From contig JAHBVL010000003.1 of NCBI GenBank assembly GCA_019637585.1, positions 153,827 through 217,826 of the forward strand: a DNA stretch of 64,000 bases. The letters run 5' to 3'. The stretch's first letter is position 1, and the number at the start of each line of letters is the position of its first letter. The notes below the pieces were generated by a model, which saw only the letters and a program-made list of their open reading frames with translations, made no database searches and was not told where the DNA came from. The position numbers and the translations under genes are program-made. Shown here piece by piece: positions 1 to 7,722 of the stretch. The DNA comes from Thermomicrobiales bacterium. GTDB taxonomy: Bacteria > Chloroflexota > Chloroflexia > Thermomicrobiales > UBA6265.

Positions 1-513
1 CCGGAGCGATACAAAGCCACCTACTGGAGCCGCTTCCCGGGTCTCTACTTCCCGGGCGATGGCTGCAAGCGGGATGAGGCGGGCTACTACTGGCTCCTCG
101 GCCGTGTTGACGATGTGATGAACGTCTCCGGCCACCGGCTCAGCACCACCGAGATCGAGAGCGCGCTTGTGGCCCATCCAGCCGTGGCCGAAGCCGCGGT
201 CGTCGGGCAACCGGATGAAGTCACCGGAGAGGCGATTTTCGCGTTCGTCATCGTCAAGAAGGAAATCGAACCGACCGACGAGCTGGGTCAGGAGCTGCGC
301 AAACATGTGGCGCGGGTGATCGGCCCGATCGCCCGGCCCAAGTCGGTCATGTTCACGCCAGACCTGCCGAAAACCCGGTCGGGCAAGATCATGCGGCGGC
401 TCCTCAAGGACATCGCCACCAACCGTCCCCTGGGCGACACCACCACCCTCGCCGATGCCGGTGTGGTCGACATCATCCAGTCGTCCGCCCGCGGCGGCAA
501 GGACGACGACTAG
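1..513 (+). CDS. acs: Acetyl-CoA synthetase, C-terminal part (5' end outside window)
   Basis: The frame is open from base 1, so only about the last 170 residues of a roughly 650-residue AMP-forming acetate-CoA ligase are present. The enzyme activates acetate to acetyl-AMP and then acetyl-CoA in the cytoplasm. Visible Acs hallmarks are [20 protein letters not shown], the hinge [14 protein letters not shown], and [19 protein letters not shown]. Near the end lies [13 protein letters not shown], whose lysine after SG is the catalytic lysine that Pat-type acetyltransferases acetylate in this family. The ending [13 protein letters not shown] matches Acs rather than other acyl-CoA ligases. A 10-bp hairpin follows the stop codon. 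Only the missing 5' end limits confidence. Confidence 0.95.
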   Translation, partial: PERYKATYWSRFPGLYFPGDGCKRDEAGYYWLLGRVDDVMNVSGHRLSTTEIESALVAHPAVAEAAVVGQPDEVTGEAIFAFVIVKKEIEPTDELGQELRKHVARVIGPIARPKSVMFTPDLPKTRSGKIMRRLLKDIATNRPLGDTTTLADAGVVDIIQSSARGGKDDD

Positions 514-540
514 TCGCTGACATCATCGATCGAACGGAGG

Positions 541-564
541 CGCCGGCTGGACTTCCAGCCGGCG
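541..564 (+). terminator. Hairpin after acs
   Basis: A perfect 10-bp stem (CGCCGGCTGG / CCAGCCGGCG) with an ACTT loop starts 27 bases after the acs stop. No clear T-run follows, so it may end transcription with Rho or protect the 3' end. A second small stem (AGCTCA/TGAGCT, 570-588) lies just downstream. Confidence 0.55.
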
Positions 565-620
565 CTCTCAGCTCATATGGGCTGAGCTTCCGGGACACAC
601 CCTACCCGCGCAACCGCGAC

Positions 621-731
621 GCCGTAAACGGCTCCGCTCACGGTGCGATGCCCCTGGAGGGGCTCGATTTCAGGTCCGGAGGACCTTCGCACCGTGAGCC
701 CGGTCCGTTCACGGCCGGGCGGATCTCGCGG
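621..731. repeat. 111-bp palindromic element, copy A
   Basis: The outer arms 621-647 and 688-715 are an imperfect inverted repeat, starting GCCGTAAACGGC and ending CGTTCACGGC. Two small hairpins lie between them: CCCC-TGGA-GGGG (651-662) and AGGTCC-GGA-GGACCT (672-686). The element aligns without gaps to 24505-24615; by hand count 90 of 111 positions are identical. Both copies lie between convergent genes. No ORF inside looks real. It may be a REP/MITE-type repeat or a structured RNA. Confidence 0.75.
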
Positions 732-773
732 AACCGCGAGTGGCCCCGGACACACATCGTAGAGAAACCCCGC

Positions 774-1304
774 CTAGACGAATCTCTCGACAATCGACGC
801 CACAATCCCCCACAACAGCACGAGCACGATGCCGACCGCCAGCAGGACCGTGAACAAGCGCAGAAGGCTGGCCGTGGCGTGGCGGTCGTTCCTGCGGCGC
901 TCTTGCCGGTTCTGCTCTCGTGCCACGGCCAGAATCTCTTCGTAGACATCATTCCGGCCGCCGGGCACGCCAAAACCGCCGAAGTACCGGTTCATCACCT
1001 CATCCTGGATCGCTGCGCTCCGCCGGTTGGTGTCGTACTGGCGGCGCTCGGCGGGATCGGTCAGCACCCGATACGCCTCGTTCAGGAAACGCGCCATCCG
1101 CTCCGATTCGGCCTTGGCCTCCAGTGATGCCCGGTCGGGGTGGACGCGCTTCATGGCCGCCCGGTAGGCGCGCTTGATCTGATCGGGCGTCGCGGTTTCG
1201 GCGATACCGAGCGCACCGTAGTAGTCGGGCAGAGTGCTCGCCGATCTGTCGGGATTCCAGTTGTCCGAATTCGGTGACCCCACCAAGAACCTCTCTCGCG
1301 CCAT
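774..1304 (-). CDS. J-domain protein with C-terminal membrane anchor
   Basis: A DnaJ-type co-chaperone-like protein. The J domain includes DYYGALGIAETATPDQIKRA and the HPD signature (KRVHPDRASL) that stimulates DnaK ATPase in this family. It ends with LNEAYRVLTDPAERRQYD. The Gly/Phe and zinc-finger regions of true DnaJ are absent. After a charged linker rich in Arg and Gln, the last 28 residues form one hydrophobic helix (LLRLFTVLLAVGIVLVLLWG), so the J domain is probably tethered at the membrane facing the cytoplasm. The ATG at 1304 was preferred because GGCGGGTGG precedes it; the ATG at 1331 has no ribosome site. It diverges from the arginase-family gene. The client is unknown. Confidence 0.85.
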   Translation of the reverse strand: MARERFLVGSPNSDNWNPDRSASTLPDYYGALGIAETATPDQIKRAYRAAMKRVHPDRASLEAKAESERMARFLNEAYRVLTDPAERRQYDTNRRSAAIQDEVMNRYFGGFGVPGGRNDVYEEILAVAREQNRQERRRNDRHATASLLRLFTVLLAVGIVLVLLWGIVASIVERFV

Positions 1305-1422
1305 CCACCCGCCAGCGACCGGATGATCCATTCATTATTCTGCGCTGGCCGGCACAACGAGTACAATCGGCGCAATCGATGGTCAGTGTGATTCGCTGCA
1401 CGCAGCGCACGGGGATTTGGGG

Positions 1423-2310
1423 ATGGACGTCCAGCTCATAACGGTTCCATACCGCTACGACGAGTTGAATCAGGGTGTCGGGGGCGGTCCGAAAGCGCTC
1501 CTGGCCGCGGGGTTCGCCGACGATGCATCCAAAGCCGGCACACCGCTGACTACGGCCGGCGACGCATTTCTCGACCCCGCCGATCGTGAATCTGGCCGCA
1601 CCGCTATCAACATCGGAAAACTCGGTGCGTCGACCGCGGCGTTGATCGAGCAGGCACGCACCGCAGGACATCCCTGCCTCGTTCTGGCCGGAGACGACAC
1701 GGCCGCCATTGGCGTTGTTTCCGGGTTACAGGCCGCTCATGGCGCTGGCGCCCGGATTGGCGTCGTCTGGATCGATGCGCACGGCGACTTCAATACACCC
1801 GAAACCAGCTACAGCGGCATCCTCGCCGGCATGTCCCTGGCGATTGTGGCCGGTCTGGCCGGACCAAACTGGCGCGAAGCGGCCAAGCTGGCCGCGCCGA
1901 TCTCTACCGACAGGATCATTGTGGGCGGCGCTCGCGCGCTGGACGCCAAGGAGGCCGCCCTCCTGACGGTCACCGACGTGCGCCTCTTCAACACCGGCGA
2001 CCTCCGCGACAGCGAAGCCTGGACCGCCGCCATCACCCGGCTTGGCTCAGCAGTCGACTACATCGCCCTCCACGTCGATGTCGACGTGCTCGATCCACGC
2101 CTTGTACCGAGCTCCAGCACTCCGTCGCCCGATGGTCTGGAGATCCGCCAGGCCGTCGATGCCATCGGGACGGTTCTCTCCACCGGCAAAGTCGCCGCCT
2201 ACTCAGTGTGCGGCATCAATCCGGGCGGGGGATCGCGCGGCAAGCAGACCATCGAAACCGCCCGCCAGGTCATCGCCGGTTCCCTCACCTCCTGGCGAAC
2301 CGCTCCCTGA
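1423..2310 (+). CDS. Arginase/agmatinase-family ureohydrolase with altered metal motif
   Basis: A 295-residue ureohydrolase-fold enzyme that would hydrolyse a guanidino or similar C-N bond with a dinuclear Mn centre. Visible family motifs are WIDAHGDFNT (DAHxD) and LHVDVDVLDP (xDxDxxDP). The first metal motif, normally GGDHS with a metal-binding His, reads AGDDTAAIG, so that ligand is Asp or lost. This makes arginine as substrate uncertain. A TTG two codons upstream (1417) is possible, but ATG 1423 has GGGG at 1411-1414 at good spacing. It stands alone between the J-domain gene and a Com-like gene, and a 9-bp hairpin follows at 2366-2389. Confidence 0.8.
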   Translation: MDVQLITVPYRYDELNQGVGGGPKALLAAGFADDASKAGTPLTTAGDAFLDPADRESGRTAINIGKLGASTAALIEQARTAGHPCLVLAGDDTAAIGVVSGLQAAHGAGARIGVVWIDAHGDFNTPETSYSGILAGMSLAIVAGLAGPNWREAAKLAAPISTDRIIVGGARALDAKEAALLTVTDVRLFNTGDLRDSEAWTAAITRLGSAVDYIALHVDVDVLDPRLVPSSSTPSPDGLEIRQAVDAIGTVLSTGKVAAYSVCGINPGGGSRGKQTIETARQVIAGSLTSWRTAP

Positions 2311-2365
2311 CGTCGATTTTCCTCGCGCTGTCCTCTCCCGACCGCGACCGATTTCCCTCACCCTG

Positions 2366-2389
2366 CCCTCTCCCGACCGCGGGAGAGGG
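2366..2389 (+). terminator. Hairpin after arginase-family gene
   Basis: Stem CCCTCTCCC/GGGAGAGGG with a GACCGC loop, followed by TTCTTC. It fits an intrinsic terminator for the gene ending at 2310. Similar CCCTCTCCC hairpins are common dispersed sequences in GC-rich genomes, so it may also be part of a repeat. Confidence 0.45.
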
Positions 2390-2395
2390 TTCTTC

Positions 2396-2442
2396 GTCCC
2401 ATTTCCTATTTCCCATCTCCCGTCTCCCATCTCCCATCTCCT
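2396..2442. repeat. Degenerate heptanucleotide repeat
   Basis: Irregular 7-bp units of the type TCCCATC are repeated (TTTCCCATCTCCCGTCTCCC and on). A similar tract occurs at 55373-55447. It lies between the arginase terminator and the promoter of the next gene. Confidence 0.5.
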
Positions 2443-2444
2443 AT

Positions 2445-2473
2445 TTGACAGCCGCTCTCCCGCTCTGTAGAAT
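2445..2473 (+). promoter_or_regulatory. Strong sigma70-type promoter for the Com-like gene
   Basis: TTGACA (2445-2450), a 17-base spacer, then TAGAAT (2468-2473). This is one of the best consensus promoters in the window. Transcription would start near 2480, giving a leader of about 37 bases before the GTG at 2517. The AT-rich stretch 2469-2500 stands out from its surroundings. Confidence 0.8.
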
Positions 2474-2516
2474 TCAAATCAGAACATTTGTACTACTTTT
2501 ACGAGGAGGTAGCGGC

Positions 2517-2738
2517 GTGACAACGAAGTCGATCCAGGCGGACCAACCCGAACGCAACCGGCGGCTGCACCGGTGGGTCTGCGAATGCCAGGAGCCACCG
2601 GTCTTGCTGGCGACGTACGACGACACCGGGCGGGTCAATATCAAAGCCCGCGACCGTTACTGGCATTGCCAGGGACGCGTTCAGACGATCTGCCCCAAAT
2701 GCGGCCGCGAGCACGTTCTCGAACAACTCGCCAGCTAG
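2517..2738 (+). CDS. Small Com-like zinc-finger protein
   Basis: A 73-residue protein with a treble-clef-like zinc site: WVCECQEPPVLLATYDDTGR, then IKARDRYWHCQGRVQTICPK and CGREHVL. The spacing of the paired cysteines and the sequence between them resemble the Com zinc-finger family, named for the phage Mu translational regulator Com. Bacterial chromosomal members have no known role, so RNA or DNA binding is inference. The GTG start is chosen because AGGAGGT (2504-2510) sits 6 bases upstream. A near-consensus promoter at 2445 gives it its own transcript. No other phage-like gene is nearby. Confidence 0.7.
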   Translation: MTTKSIQADQPERNRRLHRWVCECQEPPVLLATYDDTGRVNIKARDRYWHCQGRVQTICPKCGREHVLEQLAS

Positions 2739-2875
2739 ATCCTTCTCCATCCCCCCCTCGAGCTCAGCGAGAGCCGCTCAGCGAATCACCGAACACAACC
2801 AGCGCTCAAGTCCTCCAACACCCGTGGTCCGGTATCGCGGCAGTCGTTTGTGTTCGATCACTCGAAGGGGTTTTC

Positions 2876-3529
2876 ATGTCTCGAGTTCTTCGTTTCCCCG
2901 CCGAACGGCGCACTACCTCGCCGGCGCCGCTCGTCCCGCTCGTTCCAGCCCGCGGCCGCGTACCCGACGACATCGACCGCACGCTCTCCGGCTTGGCCAG
3001 CGATCCGGACGCGCTCTCACCTCCAATCCGCAATGCCCTCTTCATCGCCTATGGTCCGATCCTGAACAGGATCGCCAGAAAGGTCTGGTGGACGTATGCC
3101 CGGCGACACTTCGTCGATCCGGACGACGTCGAAAACGAAGGCTTCATCGTCTTCGGCGAACTCCTCGCACGCTGGAGCGGCGACGGTTCGTTCACCCGCT
3201 ATTTGCTGGCTCGATACCCATGGCGATTGCGCGACCGCGTCTCCCACCTCAATGGCCGCACCTTGCCGGTGAGCATCGTCGAGTCGCTCGCGTTGTCGGC
3301 TACCGATTCATGGGAAGCGGAACGCGCACTGGCGCTCCTCGACGAGCTCCTCCAGCCACTCGCTCATTTCGACCGCACACTGGTGGTCATGCGCGTCGTC
3401 GAGCAACAACCAGCCCGCACCATTGCCGCTCAGCTCGGCGTTTCCACCTCGACGATCGAATCGCGATGGGCGACGCTTCGCATCGATCTCTATCGCAATT
3501 TACAGTTGTTGCTCAACAACTTCGAATAG
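2876..3529 (+). CDS. Sigma-70-like regulator (ECF-type architecture)
   Basis: A 217-residue protein with features of a short sigma factor. A region-2-like helical segment (NALFIAYGPILNRIARKVWW to DVENEGFIVFGELLARW) is followed by a linker and a region-4-like helix-turn-helix near the C terminus (EQQPARTIAAQLGVSTSTIE). Such proteins direct RNA polymerase to special promoters. The match is weaker than for standard ECF factors: the acidic DDVEN segment fits region 2.2, but the -10 recognition helix is divergent. ATG 2876 is chosen because GAAGGGG lies five bases upstream. No anti-sigma gene is adjacent, so how it is controlled is not visible. Confidence 0.7.
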   Translation: MSRVLRFPAERRTTSPAPLVPLVPARGRVPDDIDRTLSGLASDPDALSPPIRNALFIAYGPILNRIARKVWWTYARRHFVDPDDVENEGFIVFGELLARWSGDGSFTRYLLARYPWRLRDRVSHLNGRTLPVSIVESLALSATDSWEAERALALLDELLQPLAHFDRTLVVMRVVEQQPARTIAAQLGVSTSTIESRWATLRIDLYRNLQLLLNNFE

Positions 3530-3614
3530 CGCTCGTCTGCGTGCTACCCTAGTGCGAATTCGCGGCAGCGCCCTGACGCTGCCGCCTGCCTTGCTCTTTC
3601 TGAAAGGAACCGGT

Positions 3615-5072
3615 ATGGCCTCGTCCGACGCCACAACCGCCGAAATGCCTCCGACCCCGACCGTATCCTCCAGCGGCGAACCAGACATTCGGGCAAACGT
3701 TATCGATGCCATTGGCGAGACGCCGTTGGTCCAGCTGAACGGGGTCACGCGGGGTATCCGCACACCGGTCGTGGCCAAACTGGAAATGCTCAATCCCGGT
3801 GGATCGGTGAAAGACCGCATCGGCATCCGGATGGTCGCCGAAGCCGAAGAGCGCGGCTGGCTGAAACCGGGAGGCACGATCGTCGAACCGACCTCCGGCA
3901 ACACCGGCGTCGGGCTGGCCATGGCCGCGGCGGTCCGTGGCTACAGCTGCGTCTTCGTCATGCCGGACAAGGTCGCTCCGGAAAAAGTGGCTCTGCTACG
4001 TGCCTATGGCGCCGAGGTAGTGACCACGCCGACTGCGGTCGAACGCGACTCGCCGGAGAGCTACTACTCGGTCGCCGACGGGCTGACCAGAGAAATCCCC
4101 AACGCCTTTCAGCCAAACCAGTACTTCAATCCGATGAATCCTCGCACCCATTACGAATCGACCGGCCCGGAAATCTGGAGACAAACCGGGGGACAGATCA
4201 CCCATTTTGTCGCGGGCGTCGGCACCGGCGGCACGATCTCCGGTATCGGACGCTATCTGAAAGAGCAGAATCCGGAGATCAAGGTGGTCGGGGTCGATCC
4301 TGAGGGGTCGATCTATACCTCGCCCGTTCTCCACACCTACAAGGTCGAAGGGGTCGGGGAGGATTTCTGGCCCGGCACATTCGATCGCACCCTGGTCGAT
4401 GAGTGGGTCCAGGTGATCGATCGCGATGCCCTGGTCACCGGCCGCGACGTCACCAGAGAAGAGGGCATTCTCATCGGTGGATCGGGCGGCATGGCGGTCT
4501 GGGCGGCGCTGCAGGTGGCCGGACGGCTGGACGATCCCGGCGCCCTGGTCGTGGTGCTGCTCCCGGACAGCGGCCGCGGTTACCTCTCGAAGATGTACAA
4601 CGACGACTGGATGCGCGAGAACGGTTTCCTCTCCCGCTTCCGTGGTCCGAAGCGAGTCGCCGAGCTCGTCACCCACCATGGCCGGAACGTTCCCGACGTG
4701 GTCTGGGTTTCGAGCGAGGACACCGTCGCCCGAGCGATCGAAGTCCTCCGCGAGCACGACATCTCCCAGCTGCCCGTGGTGCGGCCGCCGGTCGAGGGAC
4801 CAATCGCCATTCAAACCGTTGTCGGGTCGATTCAGGAGCGGACACTCCTCGACCGGTTGTACGAAAACCCAGAGGTGCTCAGCGCCAAGGTGACGACGAT
4901 CATGGATGGCGCCTTCAATCTCGTCGATGCCGGGGAAGAGATCGAGCGCATCTTCCCGCTCTTCAGTTCTGGCGCTTCCGCCGTGTTGGTGCAGCGGGAG
5001 GGTACTCTTGTCGGTGTGGTCACCCGAGCGGACTTGCTCGAGTTCGCCGTACACCAACCCAAATCGTCGTAG
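3615..5072 (+). CDS. cbs: Cystathionine beta-synthase with C-terminal CBS-domain pair
   Basis: A 485-residue fold-type II PLP enzyme that would condense serine (or O-acetylserine) with homocysteine to cystathionine. The N-terminal catalytic domain shows NPGGSVKDRIG with the PLP lysine at about residue 66, then [20 protein letters not shown], and the glycine loop GVGTGGTISGIGRYLKEQNP. The last ~140 residues carry two CBS repeats (DTVARAIEVLREHDISQLPV and SGASAVLVQREGTLVGVVTR), a regulatory pair that binds adenosyl ligands in related enzymes. GAAAGGA precedes ATG 3615. The next gene starts 29 bases downstream and supplies the following transsulfuration step, so the two likely form an operon. 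Confidence 0.9.
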   Translation: MASSDATTAEMPPTPTVSSSGEPDIRANVIDAIGETPLVQLNGVTRGIRTPVVAKLEMLNPGGSVKDRIGIRMVAEAEERGWLKPGGTIVEPTSGNTGVGLAMAAAVRGYSCVFVMPDKVAPEKVALLRAYGAEVVTTPTAVERDSPESYYSVADGLTREIPNAFQPNQYFNPMNPRTHYESTGPEIWRQTGGQITHFVAGVGTGGTISGIGRYLKEQNPEIKVVGVDPEGSIYTSPVLHTYKVEGVGEDFWPGTFDRTLVDEWVQVIDRDALVTGRDVTREEGILIGGSGGMAVWAALQVAGRLDDPGALVVVLLPDSGRGYLSKMYNDDWMRENGFLSRFRGPKRVAELVTHHGRNVPDVVWVSSEDTVARAIEVLREHDISQLPVVRPPVEGPIAIQTVVGSIQERTLLDRLYENPEVLSAKVTTIMDGAFNLVDAGEEIERIFPLFSSGASAVLVQREGTLVGVVTRADLLEFAVHQPKSS

Positions 5073-5101
5073 ATCGCCGCAAAGCAAAGGAAGGATCACA
5101 C

Positions 5102-6283
5102 GTGAGCAGGAGCGACTGGTCAGACGCCCGATTCGAAACGCGAGCTATTCACGCCGGCCAGGACGCCGACCCGGCCACTGGGGCCGTCATCACCCCGATC
5201 TATCAGACAAGCACCTTCATTCAGGAAGATGTCGGCGTGCACAAGGGCTTCGAATATGCCCGGACCGACAATCCCACCCGCTCGGCATTGCAGGAAGCGA
5301 TCGCCTCGCTCGAAAGTGGATCCTGGGGTCTTTCCTACGCCAGTGGATTGGCGGCCACCCAGAATCTGCTCTATCTCCTGCGGCCCGGCGACCACATTCT
5401 CCTCTCCAATGACTGCTACGGAGGCACCTATCGCCTCGTGGCCAAAGTGATCGCCAACTACGGTATCGATTTCTCCCTCTGCGACATGAGCGATCCGGAA
5501 TCGGTGCGAGCGGGTCTCCGGCCGAACACCCGCATGGTCTGGGCCGAAACACCCACGAATCCCTATCTGAAGATCGTCGATATCGAAGCCGTCGCCGCGA
5601 TTGCCCATGGCGCCGGTGCTCGCTTTGTCGTCGACAACACCTTCGCCTCGCCCTACCTGCAGCGGCCCCTGGAACTGGGCGCCGATTTCGTCCTGCATAG
5701 CGCCACAAAATACCTGGGTGGACATTCGGACGTGGTCAACGGTCTGATCGTCGGCAACGACCGCGATGTCTACGACACGCTGAAGTACCTGCAGAACGCC
5801 GCCGGCGCCGTGCCAGGTCCCCATGATTGCTGGCTGGTGCTGCGAGGCATGAAGACGCTGGGCATTCGTATGGAACGCCATAGCGCCAACGCTGCCGCGG
5901 TCGCGGAGTACCTGCAGCATTCGTCGCTGGTCGACACCGTCTACTACCCAGGTCTGGCCAGCCACCCCGGTCATGACGTCGCCCGGCGTCAGATGCGGGA
6001 CTTCTCCGGCATGGTCTCCTTCACCGTGAATGGGGGATACGAGCTGGCCCGGGAATTCGTTGCTTCGACTGAGGTTTTCCAGCTCGCCGAGAGCCTGGGC
6101 GGTGTCGAGTCGCTTGTCGAGCACCCCGGCCAGATGACCCATGCCAGCGTGGCGGGAACGGGCGCGGAAGTCGCGGACAACCTGATCCGCCTCTCGGTCG
6201 GCATCGAGCATGTCGACGATCTCCTGTCCGACCTCGAAGCGGCGTTCAGTCGCGTCGGCGCCAGCAGACTCGCCGCCCGGTAG
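5102..6283 (+). CDS. Cystathionine gamma-synthase/gamma-lyase (Cys/Met PLP family)
   Basis: A 393-residue member of the Cys/Met metabolism PLP family. The motifs run in order from ETRAIHAGQDADPATGAVI, through YARTDNPTRSALQEAIASLE, to LHSATKYLGGHSDVV, where the PLP lysine is about residue 203. Next to cystathionine beta-synthase, the most likely reaction is cystathionine to cysteine, 2-oxobutyrate and ammonia (reverse transsulfuration). Sequence alone does not separate lyase from synthase. A strong ribosome site (AAAGGAAGGA) precedes the GTG start. A 10-bp GC hairpin follows at 6306. Confidence 0.9.
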   Translation: MSRSDWSDARFETRAIHAGQDADPATGAVITPIYQTSTFIQEDVGVHKGFEYARTDNPTRSALQEAIASLESGSWGLSYASGLAATQNLLYLLRPGDHILLSNDCYGGTYRLVAKVIANYGIDFSLCDMSDPESVRAGLRPNTRMVWAETPTNPYLKIVDIEAVAAIAHGAGARFVVDNTFASPYLQRPLELGADFVLHSATKYLGGHSDVVNGLIVGNDRDVYDTLKYLQNAAGAVPGPHDCWLVLRGMKTLGIRMERHSANAAAVAEYLQHSSLVDTVYYPGLASHPGHDVARRQMRDFSGMVSFTVNGGYELAREFVASTEVFQLAESLGGVESLVEHPGQMTHASVAGTGAEVADNLIRLSVGIEHVDDLLSDLEAAFSRVGASRLAAR

Positions 6284-6305
6284 TAGTCACAGCGTGACAA
6301 CACTC

Positions 6306-6329
6306 CCCCGGCATGGGCGCATGCCGGGG
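6306..6329 (+). terminator. Hairpin after the CBS operon
   Basis: Perfect stem CCCCGGCATG/CATGCCGGGG with a GGCG loop, 22 bases after the stop of the transsulfuration operon. No T-run follows, so intrinsic termination is not certain. Confidence 0.5.
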
Positions 6330-6378
6330 TGATGCGTAGCCTCGCCATTCAAGGCGCCAGCGTCATACCACCCCGACC

Positions 6379-6481
6379 GTCATCCTGAGCGACGCGAAGG
6401 ATCTCCTGCCGCAGCAGTCTCCAGGGAGACGACCGTCACGGCAGATACGACGAAGAGATTCTTCACTTCGTTCAGAATGAC
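6379..6481. repeat. GTCATCCTGAGC dispersed repeat, copy 1
   Basis: Starts GTCATCCTGAGCGACGCGAA and ends CACTTCGTTCAGAATGAC, so its ends are near-inverted copies. The inner GATCTCCTGCCGCAGCAG is shared with copies at 35029 and 44984. It lies between the convergent transsulfuration operon and a small minus-strand gene. No protein is encoded in it. Confidence 0.8.
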
Positions 6482-6530
6482 GGTTACGTGGGATGCGTCC
6501 GTGTGGGCATCTTCACCGCAGACAAAAGGA

Positions 6531-6556
6531 CCGGGATTGGCAGCCGCCAATCCCGG
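6531..6556 (-). terminator. Intrinsic terminator for the 37-residue membrane peptide gene
   Basis: Perfect 10-bp stem CCGGGATTGG/CCAATCCCGG with a six-base loop. Read on the minus strand it is followed by TCCTTTTGTC, a short T-run, 44 bases after the small gene's stop. Confidence 0.6.
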
Positions 6557-6599
6557 TACTCGTTTCTTCAGTTGTGGTATTCGCGGGCGGTGCGAGGTC

Positions 6600-6713
6600 C
6601 TAGACCATAAGCAGGAACGCCAGCGACCCAGTTACCAGTGCAAACACCGTGGCAATTCGCACTACGCAGTCGCGAAGGTCAAGAACCTCCGTCTGCTCGG
6701 GCCGGTCCCCCAT
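6600..6713 (-). CDS. 37-residue single-pass membrane peptide
   Basis: Reading the minus strand gives MGDRPEQTEVLDLRDCVVRI followed by a hydrophobic helix (ATVFALVTGSLAFLLMV) that runs to the C terminus. The charged N-terminal half and helix at the end predict a tail-anchored membrane peptide. Two ATG codons lie in tandem; the second is chosen because GGGGAGGGG is then at normal spacing. Support for a real gene comes from a near-consensus promoter at 6792-6821, a stem-loop leader and a terminator at 6531-6556, all on the same strand. I recognise no family. The role is unknown. Confidence 0.55.
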   Translation of the reverse strand: MGDRPEQTEVLDLRDCVVRIATVFALVTGSLAFLLMV

Positions 6714-6738
6714 CATCCCCTCCCCGGATGAACAAGCG

Positions 6739-6783
6739 CCACCCTGCAGCCAAGCGCGTCACGGTAGTGACGCATCAGGGTGG
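6739..6783 (-). promoter_or_regulatory. Two-tier stem-loop at the start of the small-peptide mRNA
   Basis: Outer stem CCACCCTG/CAGGGTGG (8 bp) encloses an inner stem GCGTCAC/GTGACGC (7 bp) with a GGTA loop on the plus strand. On the minus strand the transcript from the promoter at 6792-6821 would begin within a few bases of this hairpin. It could stabilise the 5' end or control translation. Confidence 0.5.
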
Positions 6784-6791
6784 ATAGAAGC

Positions 6792-6821
6792 AGTGTAGTG
6801 GCCAGTCTGACGCACTGTCAA
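6792..6821 (-). promoter_or_regulatory. Sigma70-type promoter for the small-peptide gene
   Basis: On the minus strand TTGACA (6821-6816), an 18-base spacer and TACACT (6797-6792). The start of transcription is expected near 6786, at the edge of the leader hairpin and about 73 bases before the ATG. Confidence 0.65.
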
Positions 6822-6913
6822 CGACTTTGAGGAACAATCGTGTGACACCAGGACCGGCAGTGTACGTTCACTCTTGCCCGTTTCGCCCCTTTTTCGGCGA
6901 TTGTTCGCTGAGA

Positions 6914-6942
6914 TTTACAGTCTCACCGGCAGGGACTATAAT
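6914..6942 (+). promoter_or_regulatory. Sigma70-type promoter of greA
   Basis: TTTACA (6914-6919), a 17-base spacer and TATAAT (6937-6942). Transcription from here would leave a leader of about 235 bases before greA. That leader (about 6949-7184) holds no ORF with a ribosome site and no riboswitch family that I recognise. Confidence 0.7.
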
Positions 6943-7184
6943 GACGGCGTCAGCAAGCTGAGGGCGACCGCCCTTGGCTTCTTTGTCAACTGGGCACAGC
7001 GAAGCCACTGTAGTCACATCAGCGCTTGGATCGGGTGATCCACAAAGTTCGGGCTCTTGCGGCCCGTTCCCGGCATTGCGCATCCGATTGACTTCGTTCG
7101 TTGCGGTCCCTAGAGCTGACCTGATGGCAGGGCCTGGCGCACAGTCTGCTGCGGCGCCATCCTCCGGAATGAAAGGTATTGGAC

Positions 7185-7652
7185 ATGGTTCGCGATAGAG
7201 TGGTTCAACTTACACCGGAAGGCCGGCAGCGGCTCGCTGACGAGCTCGAGAATTTGCGTGGCGTCAAACTTCCTGAATTGACCACTCGAATCCAGGACGC
7301 CAACGAACATGGCGATATCTCTGACAACAGCGAGTATGAAGAACTGAAAGAAGAGCTCGTTCTCACCGACGCTCGCATCCATGAACTCGAATTTCTGCTG
7401 GACAAAGCCGAAGAGATCGAACCTCCGGCCAAGGGCGTTGTGGGACTGGGCTCCTCGGTCACCATCCGTTCCGACGACGGTGAAGAAGACACCTGGAGGC
7501 TGGTCAGCCCCCAGGAAGCCGACACGCGGGTCGGCGCCATCTCCACCGACTCCCCCGTTGGACACGCATTGATGGGGCGCAAGGTTGGCGACTCGACATC
7601 CGTGGAAACACCGGCTGGCGTCCTCAACTACACCATTGTCAAGGTAAGCTAA
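7185..7652 (+). CDS. greA: Transcription elongation factor GreA
   Basis: A 155-residue secondary-channel factor that rescues backtracked RNA polymerase by stimulating transcript cleavage. The N-terminal coiled coil has the family tip EHGDISDNSEYEELKEEL, with the acidic Asp and Glu that act at the polymerase active site. The C-terminal FKBP-like domain ends in PVGHALMGRKVGDSTSVETP and GVLNYTIVKV. ATG 7185 is used because GAAAGG lies eight bases upstream; a TTG at 7179 would be too close. The length is normal for the family. lysS follows 70 bases later, a greA-lysS order seen in other bacteria. Confidence 0.95.
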   Translation: MVRDRVVQLTPEGRQRLADELENLRGVKLPELTTRIQDANEHGDISDNSEYEELKEELVLTDARIHELEFLLDKAEEIEPPAKGVVGLGSSVTIRSDDGEEDTWRLVSPQEADTRVGAISTDSPVGHALMGRKVGDSTSVETPAGVLNYTIVKVS

Positions 7653-7722
7653 TCAGGCTTCACTCCGGTGGCGCCGCACGAGTCATCCTGCTCGGCGGCG
7701 CCTTCAACCATGGAATCTGTTC

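Noticed and set aside
2517-2738. Prophage remnant, suggested by the Com-like protein
   Set aside because: No integrase, capsid, portal or att-like repeat lies nearby, and the neighbours are ordinary chromosomal genes.
7004-7010. B12-box core GCCACTG in the greA leader, possible cobalamin riboswitch
   Set aside because: Only seven bases match. The conserved upstream parts and helices of the B12 riboswitch are missing, and greA is not a B12-regulated gene.
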